Assembly: GCF_000612505.1 (NCBI RefSeq) | Contig: NZ_CP004078.1 | Span: 4,255,252 to 4,319,251 of the forward strand | From: Paenibacillus sabinae T27 | GTDB lineage: Bacteria > Bacillota > Bacilli > Paenibacillales > Paenibacillaceae | DNA: 64,000 nucleotides | Direction of reading: 5' to 3' | Shown: one piece after another, positions 32,939 through 39,971 of the stretch | How positions within the stretch are numbered: the stretch's first letter is position 1 | How the letters are laid out: the number at the start of each line of letters is the position of its first letter | Position numbers and translations under genes: made by a program | Notes under the pieces: model-generated | Seen by the model: the letters and a program-made list of their open reading frames with translations, nothing else | Databases searched by the model: none | What the model was told of the DNA's origin: nothing

Positions 32939-33619
32939 TTAAGGTTTGTTGGCTTTCCATATGTATTTATAATCTTTCAATCCAAGTTTTCCGTTTATAA
33001 TATTCTGTTGAACCCTTAATTCTAATTCCTTCTTTAGTTCAGGCGTAGTATATTCGGGATTTCCGGGTATTCCTGAAATAAACTTAGCAAATTCAATCTC
33101 ATCAGGGAAAAAGATAATCGCACTATTAAATTCTTCAATTTCAATGTTTATATATCCATTACTGTTTAATCTGTTTTTAACTGTTTGCAATGCGCCTGAG
33201 TGAATTCCGAATACAGTGCCTCCAGAAAAAAGTATTCTACTATGATTTAATATAGATGTTGGCCCTCTTCTGTCATAAATTAAATCAAATTGTTCATCAT
33301 TAAAAGGTAAGTCAGTCTTGGTGCTAGCGCATACAATTCTTACATTATTCACTTTACTTTCTTCTAAAATTGACTCAGCAATCTTAATCATTTCAACTGA
33401 GTTGTCAAATCCTATTATCGATTTAGCATGTCTCGACATCTTTAGTGTAAAATCCCCATGTCCGCACCCAGCATCTAAGACTGAATTGAAATTAGGTAAC
33501 ATACCCATTAGTCTTTCTTCAAATATCTGCTCCGCTGAAATTCCCTCAATGGTAAATACAGCATTGCTTTTATATCCGCCATTTCTTCTAGCGATCATGT
33601 CATACCATTCGACTCCCAT
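32939..33619 (-). CDS. Class I SAM-dependent methyltransferase
   Basis: 226 residues. SAM motif I VLDAGCGHGDFTLKMS near residue 48, SIIGFDNSVEMIKIAES (acidic residue binding the ribose), then DLPFNDEQFDLIYDRRGP. The C-terminal part (FFPDEIEFAKFISGIPGNPEY) is typical of Bacillus small-molecule methyltransferases annotated from sequence only. GGAGG precedes the ATG. It is an independent cassette between attC-like sites at 32738 and 33672. Confidence 0.85.
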   Translation of the reverse strand: MGVEWYDMIARRNGGYKSNAVFTIEGISAEQIFEERLMGMLPNFNSVLDAGCGHGDFTLKMSRHAKSIIGFDNSVEMIKIAESILEESKVNNVRIVCASTKTDLPFNDEQFDLIYDRRGPTSILNHSRILFSGGTVFGIHSGALQTVKNRLNSNGYINIEIEEFNSAIIFFPDEIEFAKFISGIPGNPEYTTPELKKELELRVQQNIINGKLGLKDYKYIWKANKP

Positions 33620-33671
33620 GAATTAACCTCCGAGAATAAGTGTTTTAGTTTTTATTATTGTTGCAGCCATT

Positions 33672-33838
33672 TCCTCTAACGTTTCCGCATTCACGAACCC
33701 GAGAGGCTTAAGTGAGCGCCAGCGAGCGGGTCGCCAGACTTAGCCTCGCAGGGTTGTCTACCTGCCAATTTCTTCTTTGAAATCTCTTCCGCAGACCCAG
33801 GGCGTTAGCCCGCAGCGTGAATGCTGTGTTATAAGATG
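33672..33838 (-). repeat. attC-like site
   Basis: Minus-strand ends are CATCTTATAACACAGCATTC and GTGAATGCGGAAACGTTAGAGG. It belongs to the CGAACCCGAGAGGCTTAA subtype: GAGGCTTAAG...CTTAGCCTC arm with a nested GCGCCAGCGAGC hairpin, GTCTACC arm (weakly paired with GCAGACCC), and a GGGCGTTAGCCC hairpin. Confidence 0.82.
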
Positions 33839-33956
33839 TCTCCGTCTTCGAAGCATCCCCTTTAAGTTATGTTGTTTGATAAATATGATTCTATTCCATT
33901 CGCGAGGTAAAAACAGTCACAGATCTGGAACCTTACATACTCTATAGTCTTTAGTC

Positions 33957-34055
33957 TTAATGTTTCTTTAATATAGGTATTACTCCGATCGTTATTAGCC
34001 TTACTTCTTCTAAAATTTTTGATACATCAATTTTCTTTAGTTCATGTTCATCAAT
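33957..34055 (-). pseudogene. Coding-like fragment without start
   Basis: A minus-strand frame of about 32 codons with strong codon character reads IDEHELKKIDVSKILEE and then VRLITIGVIPILKKH before TAA at 33957-33959. A stop lies immediately upstream and there is no start codon or ribosome site. It may be the last part of a decayed gene in the same cassette as the small protein at 34081. The rest of 33839-33956 shows nothing. Confidence 0.3.
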
Positions 34056-34080
34056 TTAAAATAGATGGATAACCAATCTT

Positions 34081-34242
34081 TTATTTTTCTAAAATTACCA
34101 ATGAATATACAGCATTATTACCACCACCGCCACCCATCGCACTTTGACTAACTAATTTCCATCCGGTATTTAACAATTCATTTAATTCCTCTAAGTTATT
34201 TTTCTTCTCAGTTAAGAAATAGACTACTATTGCTTTTTGCAT
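34081..34242 (-). CDS. DUF4177-like small protein (53 aa)
   Basis: The frame starts with ATG at 34242 behind GAAGGAAG and ends with TAA at 34081-34083. The peptide MQKAIVVYFLTEKKNN continues with LEELNELLNTGWKLVSQSAM, a run of five glycines, and AVYSLVILEK. The order strand, helix, GWKLV, strand is that of DUF4177-type proteins. Function unknown. It is alone in its cassette, between sites at 33672 and 34288. Confidence 0.7.
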   Translation of the reverse strand: MQKAIVVYFLTEKKNNLEELNELLNTGWKLVSQSAMGGGGGNNAVYSLVILEK

Positions 34243-34287
34243 TTTTGCACTTCCTTCTTCTTTATAGTTTTACTCATAACAAGGATT

Positions 34288-34451
34288 TCTTATAACGTTA
34301 TTGTATTCACGAACCCGAGAGGCTTAAAGGAGCGTAGCGACTGGGTCGAAGACTTAGCCTCGCAGGAGTTGTCTGCCTGAATCCACTTCTCCGTATTATC
34401 TTCAACAGACCAAGGGGGTAGCCCGCAGCGTGAATGTTGTGTTATACGAAG
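34288..34451 (-). repeat. attC-like site
   Basis: Minus-strand ends are CTTCGTATAACACAACATTC and GTGAATACAATAACGTTATAAG. The arms are of the GAACCCGAGAGGCTTAA subtype: GAGGCTTAA...TTAGCCTC with nested GGAGCGTAGCGACT, then TTGTCTG...CAGACCAA and a short GGGGGTAGCCC hairpin. Confidence 0.8.
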
Positions 34452-34482
34452 ACTTGCTCTTCATCGAAAAACCTCACTAAAC

Positions 34483-34941
34483 CTATTCGAATGTACTTTC
34501 GAAAAAGGGCCCTTCAATATCATTTATATAGTTTTCAATAATCTTTCTCATTGGTTGAGGAAGAAGGTTATGTCGGTCCATCTCATTTATGGGTATCCAA
34601 TAAAATTCTAAATGGCTCTCTTTTGATTCTGGATTCTTTCTATAATCTGCGTTTTCTAATTTAGTAATAAAAACATGATTTATCTCTTGATGATATGTTC
34701 CTTCATCTTCGTGTTCAGCTTCTACTGCTCCTATGTACGGCCCGACTTCACTTATTAAACCAAGTTCTTCATTTATCTCTCTATACAAAGAGGTTCTAAT
34801 ACTTTCATGAAACTCAACATGTCCTCCTGGTAAAAATGTGTTATCCATTCCTATGCAATGGGCAACTAAAAGATGGTTATCGGTTAATATGACTCCTCGA
34901 GCCAGCACGTGGTACTTTTGTGGTTGTTCTTGCTTTATCAT
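34483..34941 (-). CDS. Nudix hydrolase
   Basis: 152 residues with the Nudix box GGHVEFHESIRTSLYREINE followed by ELG (about residues 39-61), carrying the REx2E-E metal-binding glutamates. The preceding strand LLVAHCIGMDNTFLPG and the following AVEAEHEDEGTYHQEINHVFITKL are normal for MutT-like enzymes that hydrolyse nucleoside diphosphate derivatives. Substrate unknown. GAAGGAGA precedes the ATG. It is an independent cassette. Confidence 0.9.
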   Translation of the reverse strand: MIKQEQPQKYHVLARGVILTDNHLLVAHCIGMDNTFLPGGHVEFHESIRTSLYREINEELGLISEVGPYIGAVEAEHEDEGTYHQEINHVFITKLENADYRKNPESKESHLEFYWIPINEMDRHNLLPQPMRKIIENYINDIEGPFFESTFE

Positions 34942-34991
34942 TTTGAAGTCTCCTTCTAAAATTGTTGGTTTTTAATAGGGTTAGCAAGTTT

Positions 34992-35159
34992 TCGTATAAC
35001 GTTGTTGCATTCCCGAATCCGAAAGGCTTAAAGGACGAATGCGACTGGGTGGCTTGCCACTTAGCCTTGCAGGGTTGTCGCCTGAATTTGCTTGCCTGTT
35101 ATAACTTCTGGCGACCAAGGGCCGTAAGGCCCGCCGCGGGAATGCGGTGTTATCTGATG
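34992..35159 (-). repeat. attC-like site
   Basis: Minus-strand ends are CATCAGATAACACCGCATTC and GGGAATGCAACAACGTTATACG. Second arm is GTCGCC paired with GGCGAC, a compensated change from the GTCTGC/GCAGAC of other copies; third arm is GGGCCGTAAGGCCC. The conserved plus-strand CTTCCTCGAATT motif follows at about 35170-35181. Confidence 0.83.
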
Positions 35160-35257
35160 GATCGGCCCCACTTCCTCGAATTGAGACAGGACGTCGACCC
35201 ACATAATCTTTATTGTATTGTAAGTCTCCAATATTTATTGAGTTTTATATAGTTTTT

Positions 35258-35911
35258 CTATTTTCTTGCTGTCACAAGGATCGCTACTATTCTATGTTTA
35301 TTTCCATATGTATCCTTAAATTCATATACTTTGTCCTTTAATACAACATCACTAAACTTGCGAAACATCCCACACAACTCTTCGCGTGTCGTATAGTAAT
35401 GTGGTATATTCTCTTCTCCTGGTCTTCCTCCTAAAAATGTGTTCGGTGCAATTTCATCGCCAATCCCATAACTTGGATCTTCTGTAGTTACAAAATCCGT
35501 TACAACTATTCCATCATTTTTAAGTATTCGATATATCTCATTGATTCCTTTTTGAATTTCTTCCCGAACACCATGACCTTGAACCCAAATACATAATACT
35601 CCATCAAATATATTATCTTCTAATGTCATTGAGTACATATTCTGTATACTATATTCCGCATTAGATTTCTCTGATCGTTCTAATAATTCCTTAGTTATTT
35701 CTATTCCTGTTTCTGAGATATCACATGCATGTACATTGAATCCTTTATCTACCAAATAATACGTATGTCGTCCTGTCCCACATCCTAAATCTAAAATTTT
35801 CTTGCATTTATTTTCTAAGAATACGTTAGCAGCCTCTACAACCGAGTCTAGAACATCAATTTGTACTTTCCCTTGTTCCACATAAATTTTTTCCCAACTG
35901 CCGTTATTCAT
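35258..35911 (-). CDS. Class I SAM-dependent methyltransferase
   Basis: 217 residues. Motif I ILDLGCGTGRHTYYLV near residue 39, FNVHACDISETGIEITKELL, then FDGVLCIWVQGHG and IYRILKNDGIVVTDFV. The long GIGDEIAPNTFLGGRPGEENIPHYYT segment before the last strands recurs in small Bacillus methyltransferases of the TehB-like group. GAGAGGAGACAAGG precedes the ATG. Between its stop and the site at 34992-35159 lie about 98 bases without a frame. Confidence 0.85.
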   Translation of the reverse strand: MNNGSWEKIYVEQGKVQIDVLDSVVEAANVFLENKCKKILDLGCGTGRHTYYLVDKGFNVHACDISETGIEITKELLERSEKSNAEYSIQNMYSMTLEDNIFDGVLCIWVQGHGVREEIQKGINEIYRILKNDGIVVTDFVTTEDPSYGIGDEIAPNTFLGGRPGEENIPHYYTTREELCGMFRKFSDVVLKDKVYEFKDTYGNKHRIVAILVTARK

Positions 35912-36035
35912 TATTTCCTTGTCTCCTCTCTATTTTGGGAAATGTCGTTACAATGAGGTTTGCGATTTTCTATTTACTTCAAGCAACACGATGTTGCGAA
36001 TGAATTACCTTCAAGTCATCATTGGGGCCGATCTT

Positions 36036-36202
36036 TCAGATAACGTTATTGTATTCACGACGCCTTACCGACTTAAGCCCCATAGGGTGGCCGCGACGCG
36101 GTTAGTCGGTGCAGGTTTGTCTGCTGAATATGCTTCCCCGAATTGCCTCGGGCAGACCGAGGCTCCGTAAGAGCCGAAGCGGGAATACGGTGTTATGTGA
36201 TG
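36036..36202 (-). repeat. attC-like site (copy shared with 7514-7683)
   Basis: Nearly identical to the site at 7514-7683: same CATCACATAACACCGTATTC opening, same three arms (CCGACT/AGTCGG with a CCCCATAGGG variant, GTCTGC/GCAGAC, GGCTCCGTAAGAGCC), same GTGAATACAATAACGTTATC closing with one base change. It closes the duplicated cassette. Confidence 0.85.
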
Positions 36203-36246
36203 CCCCTCACTTCTTCGAGTAAGCTTCCAAGTCGCCTTTAATCTTG

Positions 36247-36600
36247 TCAGTCTACTTCTGTCTTGATCTTAATTTGTATATAGTTTTTTGTTATTTGTTG
36301 TGTTGAGACTGTAGTCTCGTAATTGTCTTTAATGAATTTGAATCCTGATCCTATTTGTTCTTCGTATTTCCAGCCTTTGCCTTTCATATAATCCTTTAGA
36401 TTTTCATATCCGTTGCCCTTTATATTCTTTGCCATGAATGTTGCATAATTTTGATTTTCATCTGTCTTTATCATGTCTTTATCGGTTGTTTGTAGTTTAA
36501 TTATTCCCCAGAGGTTACTTGCTCCATATCTACTAACTGGTAAAAATATTAACACCATAACGATCAAAGTTGATATGAAAAGTAATTTCCCTTGCTTCAA
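36247..36600 (-). CDS. Membrane-anchored hypothetical protein, duplicated cassette (copy 2)
   Basis: 117 residues, nearly identical to the protein at 7728-8081 (one visible change in KGKGW). N-terminal anchor helix, soluble domain with NYATFMAKN and TQQITKNYIQIKIKTEVD near the C-terminus. A TTG start with GTAGGTGAAACA is kept. The surrounding spacer and the flanking site on the downstream side are also nearly identical, while the upstream sites differ (8122 half site versus 36642 full site), fitting copying of a single cassette unit. Confidence 0.75.
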   Translation of the reverse strand: MKQGKLLFISTLIVMVLIFLPVSRYGASNLWGIIKLQTTDKDMIKTDENQNYATFMAKNIKGNGYENLKDYMKGKGWKYEEQIGSGFKFIKDNYETTVSTQQITKNYIQIKIKTEVD

Positions 36601-36641
36601 TGTTTCACCTACTCACTGTTTTCATATGTCTTTAAGGGGTT

Positions 36642-36828
36642 TCACATAACGTTTCCGTGTTCACGACGTCCATTCACCCTAAGCTGCCAGCGTCGTGCGT
36701 CGAGCACGATCTCGGCCGGCCGCGATGCGGTTGGGTGAATGGATGTGTCCCGGCAACTACATCTTCGACTTATATGCCGGGACCGAGGCGGCTTGTCCGC
36801 CGAAGCGTGAACACATTGTTATCTGATG
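36642..36828 (-). repeat. attC-like site, divergent arm subtype
   Basis: Minus-strand ends are CATCAGATAACAATGTGTTC and GTGAACACGGAAACGTTATGTG. The first arm is a different stem, CATTCACCC with GGGTGAATG, carrying an inner GTCGTGC...GCACGA hairpin; the second arm is GTCCCGGC/GCCGGGAC. At about 187 bp it is the longest copy. Confidence 0.8.
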
Positions 36829-36877
36829 CCAGCAACTTCTAAGAGTTACCCTTAAAATCGCTTTATTCATGCTTTAT

Positions 36878-37147
36878 TTATTTGTTTATTGGCGACTTTT
36901 CCTTTTCCCATTCTGTAGGCCCTTCATTAGAAGGTATGAATCTCCTCCAATAGTCACCGGTTTGTTGATCAAATATTATGATATTGTTTTCGTTTACATT
37001 TATCATTTGATATCGATTGCCATTTTGGTCTTTACTGTCGTTCTGATTTGATTCTCCTTTAAAAGATATACCTAATAGAAAGCCAAATATTCCAGAAATG
37101 AGAACTAGCGTCAAAATAGAGACTGCGATAATTGTCTTGTTTTTCAT
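36878..37147 (-). CDS. Small signal-anchored protein
   Basis: 89 residues: N-terminal membrane anchor (KTIIAVSILTLVLISGIFGFLLG), then an asparagine/aspartate-rich part and NNIIIFDQQTGDYWRRFIPS followed by NEGPTEWEKEKSPINK. It is the first cassette after the putative attI site, the position from which integron cassettes are normally expressed best. GAGAGGAAT precedes the ATG at 37147; the frame is open upstream into the site. No family known, although short Bacillus proteins with a similar YWRRFIPS region exist. Confidence 0.65.
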   Translation of the reverse strand: MKNKTIIAVSILTLVLISGIFGFLLGISFKGESNQNDSKDQNGNRYQMINVNENNIIIFDQQTGDYWRRFIPSNEGPTEWEKEKSPINK

Positions 37148-37189
37148 TATTCCTCTCCCTCGATTCACTAGAAAATCCATCTTGCTGGT

Positions 37190-37260
37190 TTCAGATAACG
37201 TCTTATCTCTGAACTTCATGTATCCCTTTAATCCGGGTTATCTCTGTACTTCGTGAATCC
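37190..37260 (-). other. Putative attI-like insertion site
   Basis: The first cassette begins at an AACGTTATC-type box not flanked by any attC-like arm. On the minus strand two direct repeats, CGAAGTACAGAGATAA (complement of 37238-37253) and TGAAGTTCAGAGATAA (complement of 37203-37218), lie 35 bases apart, and the second abuts GACGTTATCTG. A recombination box next to direct integrase-binding repeats, at the end of the array beside the recombinase gene, is the layout of attI in integrons. The repeat sequence is not that of known attI sites. Confidence 0.5.
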
Positions 37261-37330
37261 AGCATTGGATTCTTTTTTCATGTACCACAAGACATCTTCT
37301 CCCAACATTCACCTCCCCCCCTATTCGTGC

Positions 37331-38449
37331 CTACATCCGATCTAGAGGACTCTGAATCCGCCGGATATCCTTTACACTTACATGGGTATACCGCTCTGTC
37401 GTACGAGAACTCTGATGGCCGAGCAGTTCCTGGATATAGCGCAGATCAATTCCATTTTCAAGCAGGTGGGTCGCAAAAGAATGCCGGAGCGCGTGGATGC
37501 CAACCTGTTTCATCACACCGGAGGCGGAGAGTGCCTTTTCGAATACTTTTTGCACGGAGCGTTCAGTCAGATGTCGGCCGGGAGTTTGTCCGGGGAATAA
37601 CCAAGGTTCGGGTTTCTCCTGATCAACATATTTGCGGACCAGTTGGTAAGCGGAATCGGACAATAGAGTGATCCGGTCTTTTCTTCCCTTCCCTTGACGC
37701 ACACGCAGCACTTGACGGGCATGATCACAATCCTCAATCCGAAGCCGAACCACCTCGCTGACCCGCAGGCCGGACGAATAGGTCAGATATAGAATAGCTT
37801 GATGCTTCAGGTTGTCCACGGCCTTTAAAATGATCATCACCTCATCAAGTGATAGCACATTAGGAAGCTTATTCTCCTTTTTGGGCCGAATATATGAAGC
37901 TGTCTCTTTCAGGTTAAGAACATGCTTGGAATAGAATTTCAGTGCGCTAATCGCCTGGTTCACGTAGGCATGGGAGTACGCCCGCTTGAGCAAAGATAGA
38001 GCATACTGTTGAACACAAGATTCACCGGTTTGAGACTCTCGCTCCCTATGGTAAGCACAGAATCTCTTTACATGGGCACTATACGCCCGAATGGTCTTGC
38101 CACTGTATCCGCGGACAGTTAGTGCATCCCGAAATCTATGTTCCATCTCTTCATTCCATAGATAAGAGCTCCGCTTGGCGGCAGCCACCGCCTGAACTTG
38201 TTTGTCCAGCCATTCTTGAATAAAAGGGCTATCCTCCACCAGACGCTGATCCACCTTCACCTCATCGCCGAAGCAAGCATTTAGCAGTTGTTCGACTTTA
38301 GCGATAGTGTAAGGGATCGTCCAAATGCCTTCGTCAGGTACCCACTTCCTACCGGGGATCGATTTTATCTTCAGAATGTCCTCTTTGCCGAATCTGTTGA
38401 TTTGGATCCCGATCGTTCGCTCATCGCGTATGCCCAGTCGGATTTCCAT
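37331..38449 (-). CDS. Tyrosine recombinase/integrase at the head of the cassette array
   Basis: 372 residues. An N-terminal extra domain (residues 1-65; KSIPGRKWVPDEGIWTIPYT) is unlike IntI. A SAM-like core-binding domain follows (100-182; YSGKTIRAYSAHVKRF), then the catalytic domain (195-370) with R229 in SSGLRVSE, lysine in GKGRKDR (about 254-257), H319 and R322 in HALRHSF, H345 in LLGHQS and Y354 in TTERYTHV. The tail IQSPLDRM recalls IntI and XerA-like ends. The additional domain between patches II and III that defines IntI is absent. Length exceeds typical IntI (about 320-340). It points the same way as the cassettes and lies upstream of them; GGAGGGAG precedes the ATG. I infer it acts on the arrays, untested. 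Confidence 0.85.
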   Translation of the reverse strand: MEIRLGIRDERTIGIQINRFGKEDILKIKSIPGRKWVPDEGIWTIPYTIAKVEQLLNACFGDEVKVDQRLVEDSPFIQEWLDKQVQAVAAAKRSSYLWNEEMEHRFRDALTVRGYSGKTIRAYSAHVKRFCAYHRERESQTGESCVQQYALSLLKRAYSHAYVNQAISALKFYSKHVLNLKETASYIRPKKENKLPNVLSLDEVMIILKAVDNLKHQAILYLTYSSGLRVSEVVRLRIEDCDHARQVLRVRQGKGRKDRITLLSDSAYQLVRKYVDQEKPEPWLFPGQTPGRHLTERSVQKVFEKALSASGVMKQVGIHALRHSFATHLLENGIDLRYIQELLGHQSSRTTERYTHVSVKDIRRIQSPLDRM

Positions 38450-38492
38450 TTATTTCTCCCTCCAGTGTAACCTCATTTCAAGATATTGGATA

Positions 38493-38598
38493 CAAGAAGA
38501 AACGGCTGACGACGTCTTTCAAGACGCAAGTGCGTTTCTCGTAGAAATACAAGGTCTGTTATAAGCGTGAAACTTATAAATTCTTGTATTTTAAAAAA
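38493..38598 (+). repeat. Two-hairpin intergenic repeat, copy 2
   Basis: Starts CAAGAAGAAACGGCTGACGA; first hairpin GAAACG...CGTTTC with inner GACGTCTTTCAAGACGC, then the constant CGTAGAAATACAAG, then the second hairpin centred on TTATAAGCGTGAAACTTATAA, ending TTGTATTTTAAAAAA. Same family as 17087, 39043, 49624 and 59663. It lies between the integrase promoter region and the terminator at 38604. Confidence 0.75.
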
Positions 38599-38603
38599 GT
38601 TAA

Positions 38604-38646
38604 GAAGCCAACAAGTCTTCCGGTTATTGGAGACTTGCTGGCTTTT
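38604..38646 (-). terminator. Bidirectional hairpin terminator
   Basis: AAGCCAACAAGTCTTCC pairs with GGAGACTTGCTGGCTT across GGTTATT; GGCTTTTGCTTTT follows on the plus strand and CTTCTTAACTTTTTT on the minus strand. It separates the integrase unit from the chromosome. The remaining 38700-39040 has no frame; it carries short inverted repeats (AGCTAAAGTGCAGCTTTTTT near 38762; CCTGCAATTATACAGG near 38811). Confidence 0.55.
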
Positions 38647-39042
38647 GCTTTTCTATTGGTGCAATTCCTCCATCAAACCAAGTTAGGAATTAGGGCAATC
38701 GCTCTAACATCAAGGGACAGGTCAGGTTGGTTATGATTTTAATTCAACATCATTGCAAAACAGCTAAAGTGCAGCTTTTTTCGATCAAAAACGTTTTTTC
38801 TCAAACATAACCTGCAATTATACAGGGATTTGAGACTGTTCTGACTGAATTTGAGGCGGAGCGGAGAAAAACCTGTATTTCCGTAGGCATGTTATACATA
38901 GCTATTCTCAGGCGATCAAAAGATGCAGAATTTCAGGTTTTCTGCATTATTTACTTCCCCCCCTAAAAAGAAAGAAGGATCACCCGCTTCCATTCGGGCG
39001 GCCCCGTCCACCTACGTAAATCCCACCTACCTGAATCCCACC

Positions 39043-39150
39043 CAAGAAGAAACGCCTGACGGCGTCTTTCAAGACGAAAGTGCGTTTCTCGTAGACATAC
39101 AAGGTCTTTTATAAGCGTGAAACTTATAAAAGACCTTGTATTTAAAAAAA
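39043..39150 (+). repeat. Two-hairpin intergenic repeat, copy 3
   Basis: Starts CAAGAAGAAACGCCTGACGG; GAAACG...CGTTTC first hairpin, constant CGTAGACATACAAG, and a long second hairpin where ACAAGGTCTTTTATAAG pairs with CTTATAAAAGACCTTGT. It ends in TTTAAAAAAA next to the Fe-S carrier terminator. Confidence 0.8.
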
Positions 39151-39180
39151 GAGACTCCAAGGCTTGTTGCCTCAAAGTCT
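39142..39180 (-). terminator. Terminator of the A-type Fe-S carrier gene
   Basis: On the minus strand AGACTTTGAGGC pairs with GCCTTGGAGTCT (one mismatch pair region) around AACAA and is followed by CTTTTTTT. It lies about 45 bases after the stop at 39225. Confidence 0.8.
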
Positions 39181-39224
39181 CCGCTGCTTTCGGAACTCAA
39201 ATATTCTGCTGTTTCTTAACTACC

Positions 39225-39584
39225 TCAGCAAGGCTCCTCGCTAGGTTTCCCCGCATCCGTCGCCGTTCTGAAGCTGTGTCCGCAGCCGCACGTGGCGGTG
39301 GCGTTCGGGTTGTTGATCGTGAAGCCGCCGGACATTCCGGATTCCTCGAAGTCGATTTCGAGGCCGTCGAGCAGGCGCAGGCTGTCTTTTTCCATGACGA
39401 CCTTGAGGCCCTTCACATCCATGTAGACGTCCTGATCGGTTTCGTTGTCGTCAAAGCCCATCGCGTACGAAAATCCGCTGCATCCTCCGGCGGTTACGCC
39501 AAGGCGAAGGAACATGTTCGGGATCTCCTGCGAGTCGCGCATGGTCTTCAGCTGCTCCGCAGCCGTATCGCTGATTGTAATCAT
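39225..39584 (-). CDS. A-type iron-sulfur carrier (HesB/IscA/ErpA family)
   Basis: About 119 residues beginning MITISDTAAEQLKTMRD, with the three conserved cysteines: one in TAGGCSGFSYAMGF and two in TATCGCGHSF near the C-terminus. Such proteins hold and pass Fe-S clusters to apo-proteins. The start at 39584 is chosen for AAGGAGG upstream. It is monocistronic with its own terminator. The nearby NifU-like protein and YuzB suggest a local cluster of Fe-S and redox genes. Confidence 0.9.
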   Translation of the reverse strand: MITISDTAAEQLKTMRDSQEIPNMFLRLGVTAGGCSGFSYAMGFDDNETDQDVYMDVKGLKVVMEKDSLRLLDGLEIDFEESGMSGGFTINNPNATATCGCGHSFRTATDAGKPSEEPC

Positions 39585-39971
39585 GGTTTCCAGCCTCCTT
39601 CTAAATATATGGGATCGGCCGTGCTTGGCCAAAAGTTATTGTCTATATAAAATAAAGTATACTTCACTCCACCCCGCTCCACAAGCCGCAGATGAGGGGA
39701 CAAGAACGGTTCCGGGCGGTTGCTCACCTTTCAAGAGAGGTTTATAATAGGAAAAAGCACTATGCAAAATTCGAAATTTTGTCACGCGCGGCCTATGACT
39801 CCATAGAAAATGAAATTGCTGCCGCTTCGATATGTTGTTCTTGAAAACATCTGCGTCGTTTTTCTCTAGGTGAGAAACAACGGGGTGTTTTCTTATTGGT
39901 AGGCCGCACTCGCTATCGTTTGCCCATGCTGGCTGAGCCTCTGATCTCAAACCTTACTAGGAGGAATCATA

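Noticed and set aside
111..37260. CRISPR array
   Set aside because: The repeats are 120-190 bp palindromes spaced 90-900 bp apart with genes between; no cas genes and no short spacers.
37331..38449. Calling the recombinase a standard integron integrase IntI
   Set aside because: The IntI-specific insertion between patches II and III is missing and the N-terminus is different, so only a tyrosine recombinase is claimed.
38450..38500. LexA (SOS) box in front of the recombinase
   Set aside because: Proteobacterial integrases are often LexA-controlled, so I looked for CGAAC-N4-GTTCG; nothing matching is visible.
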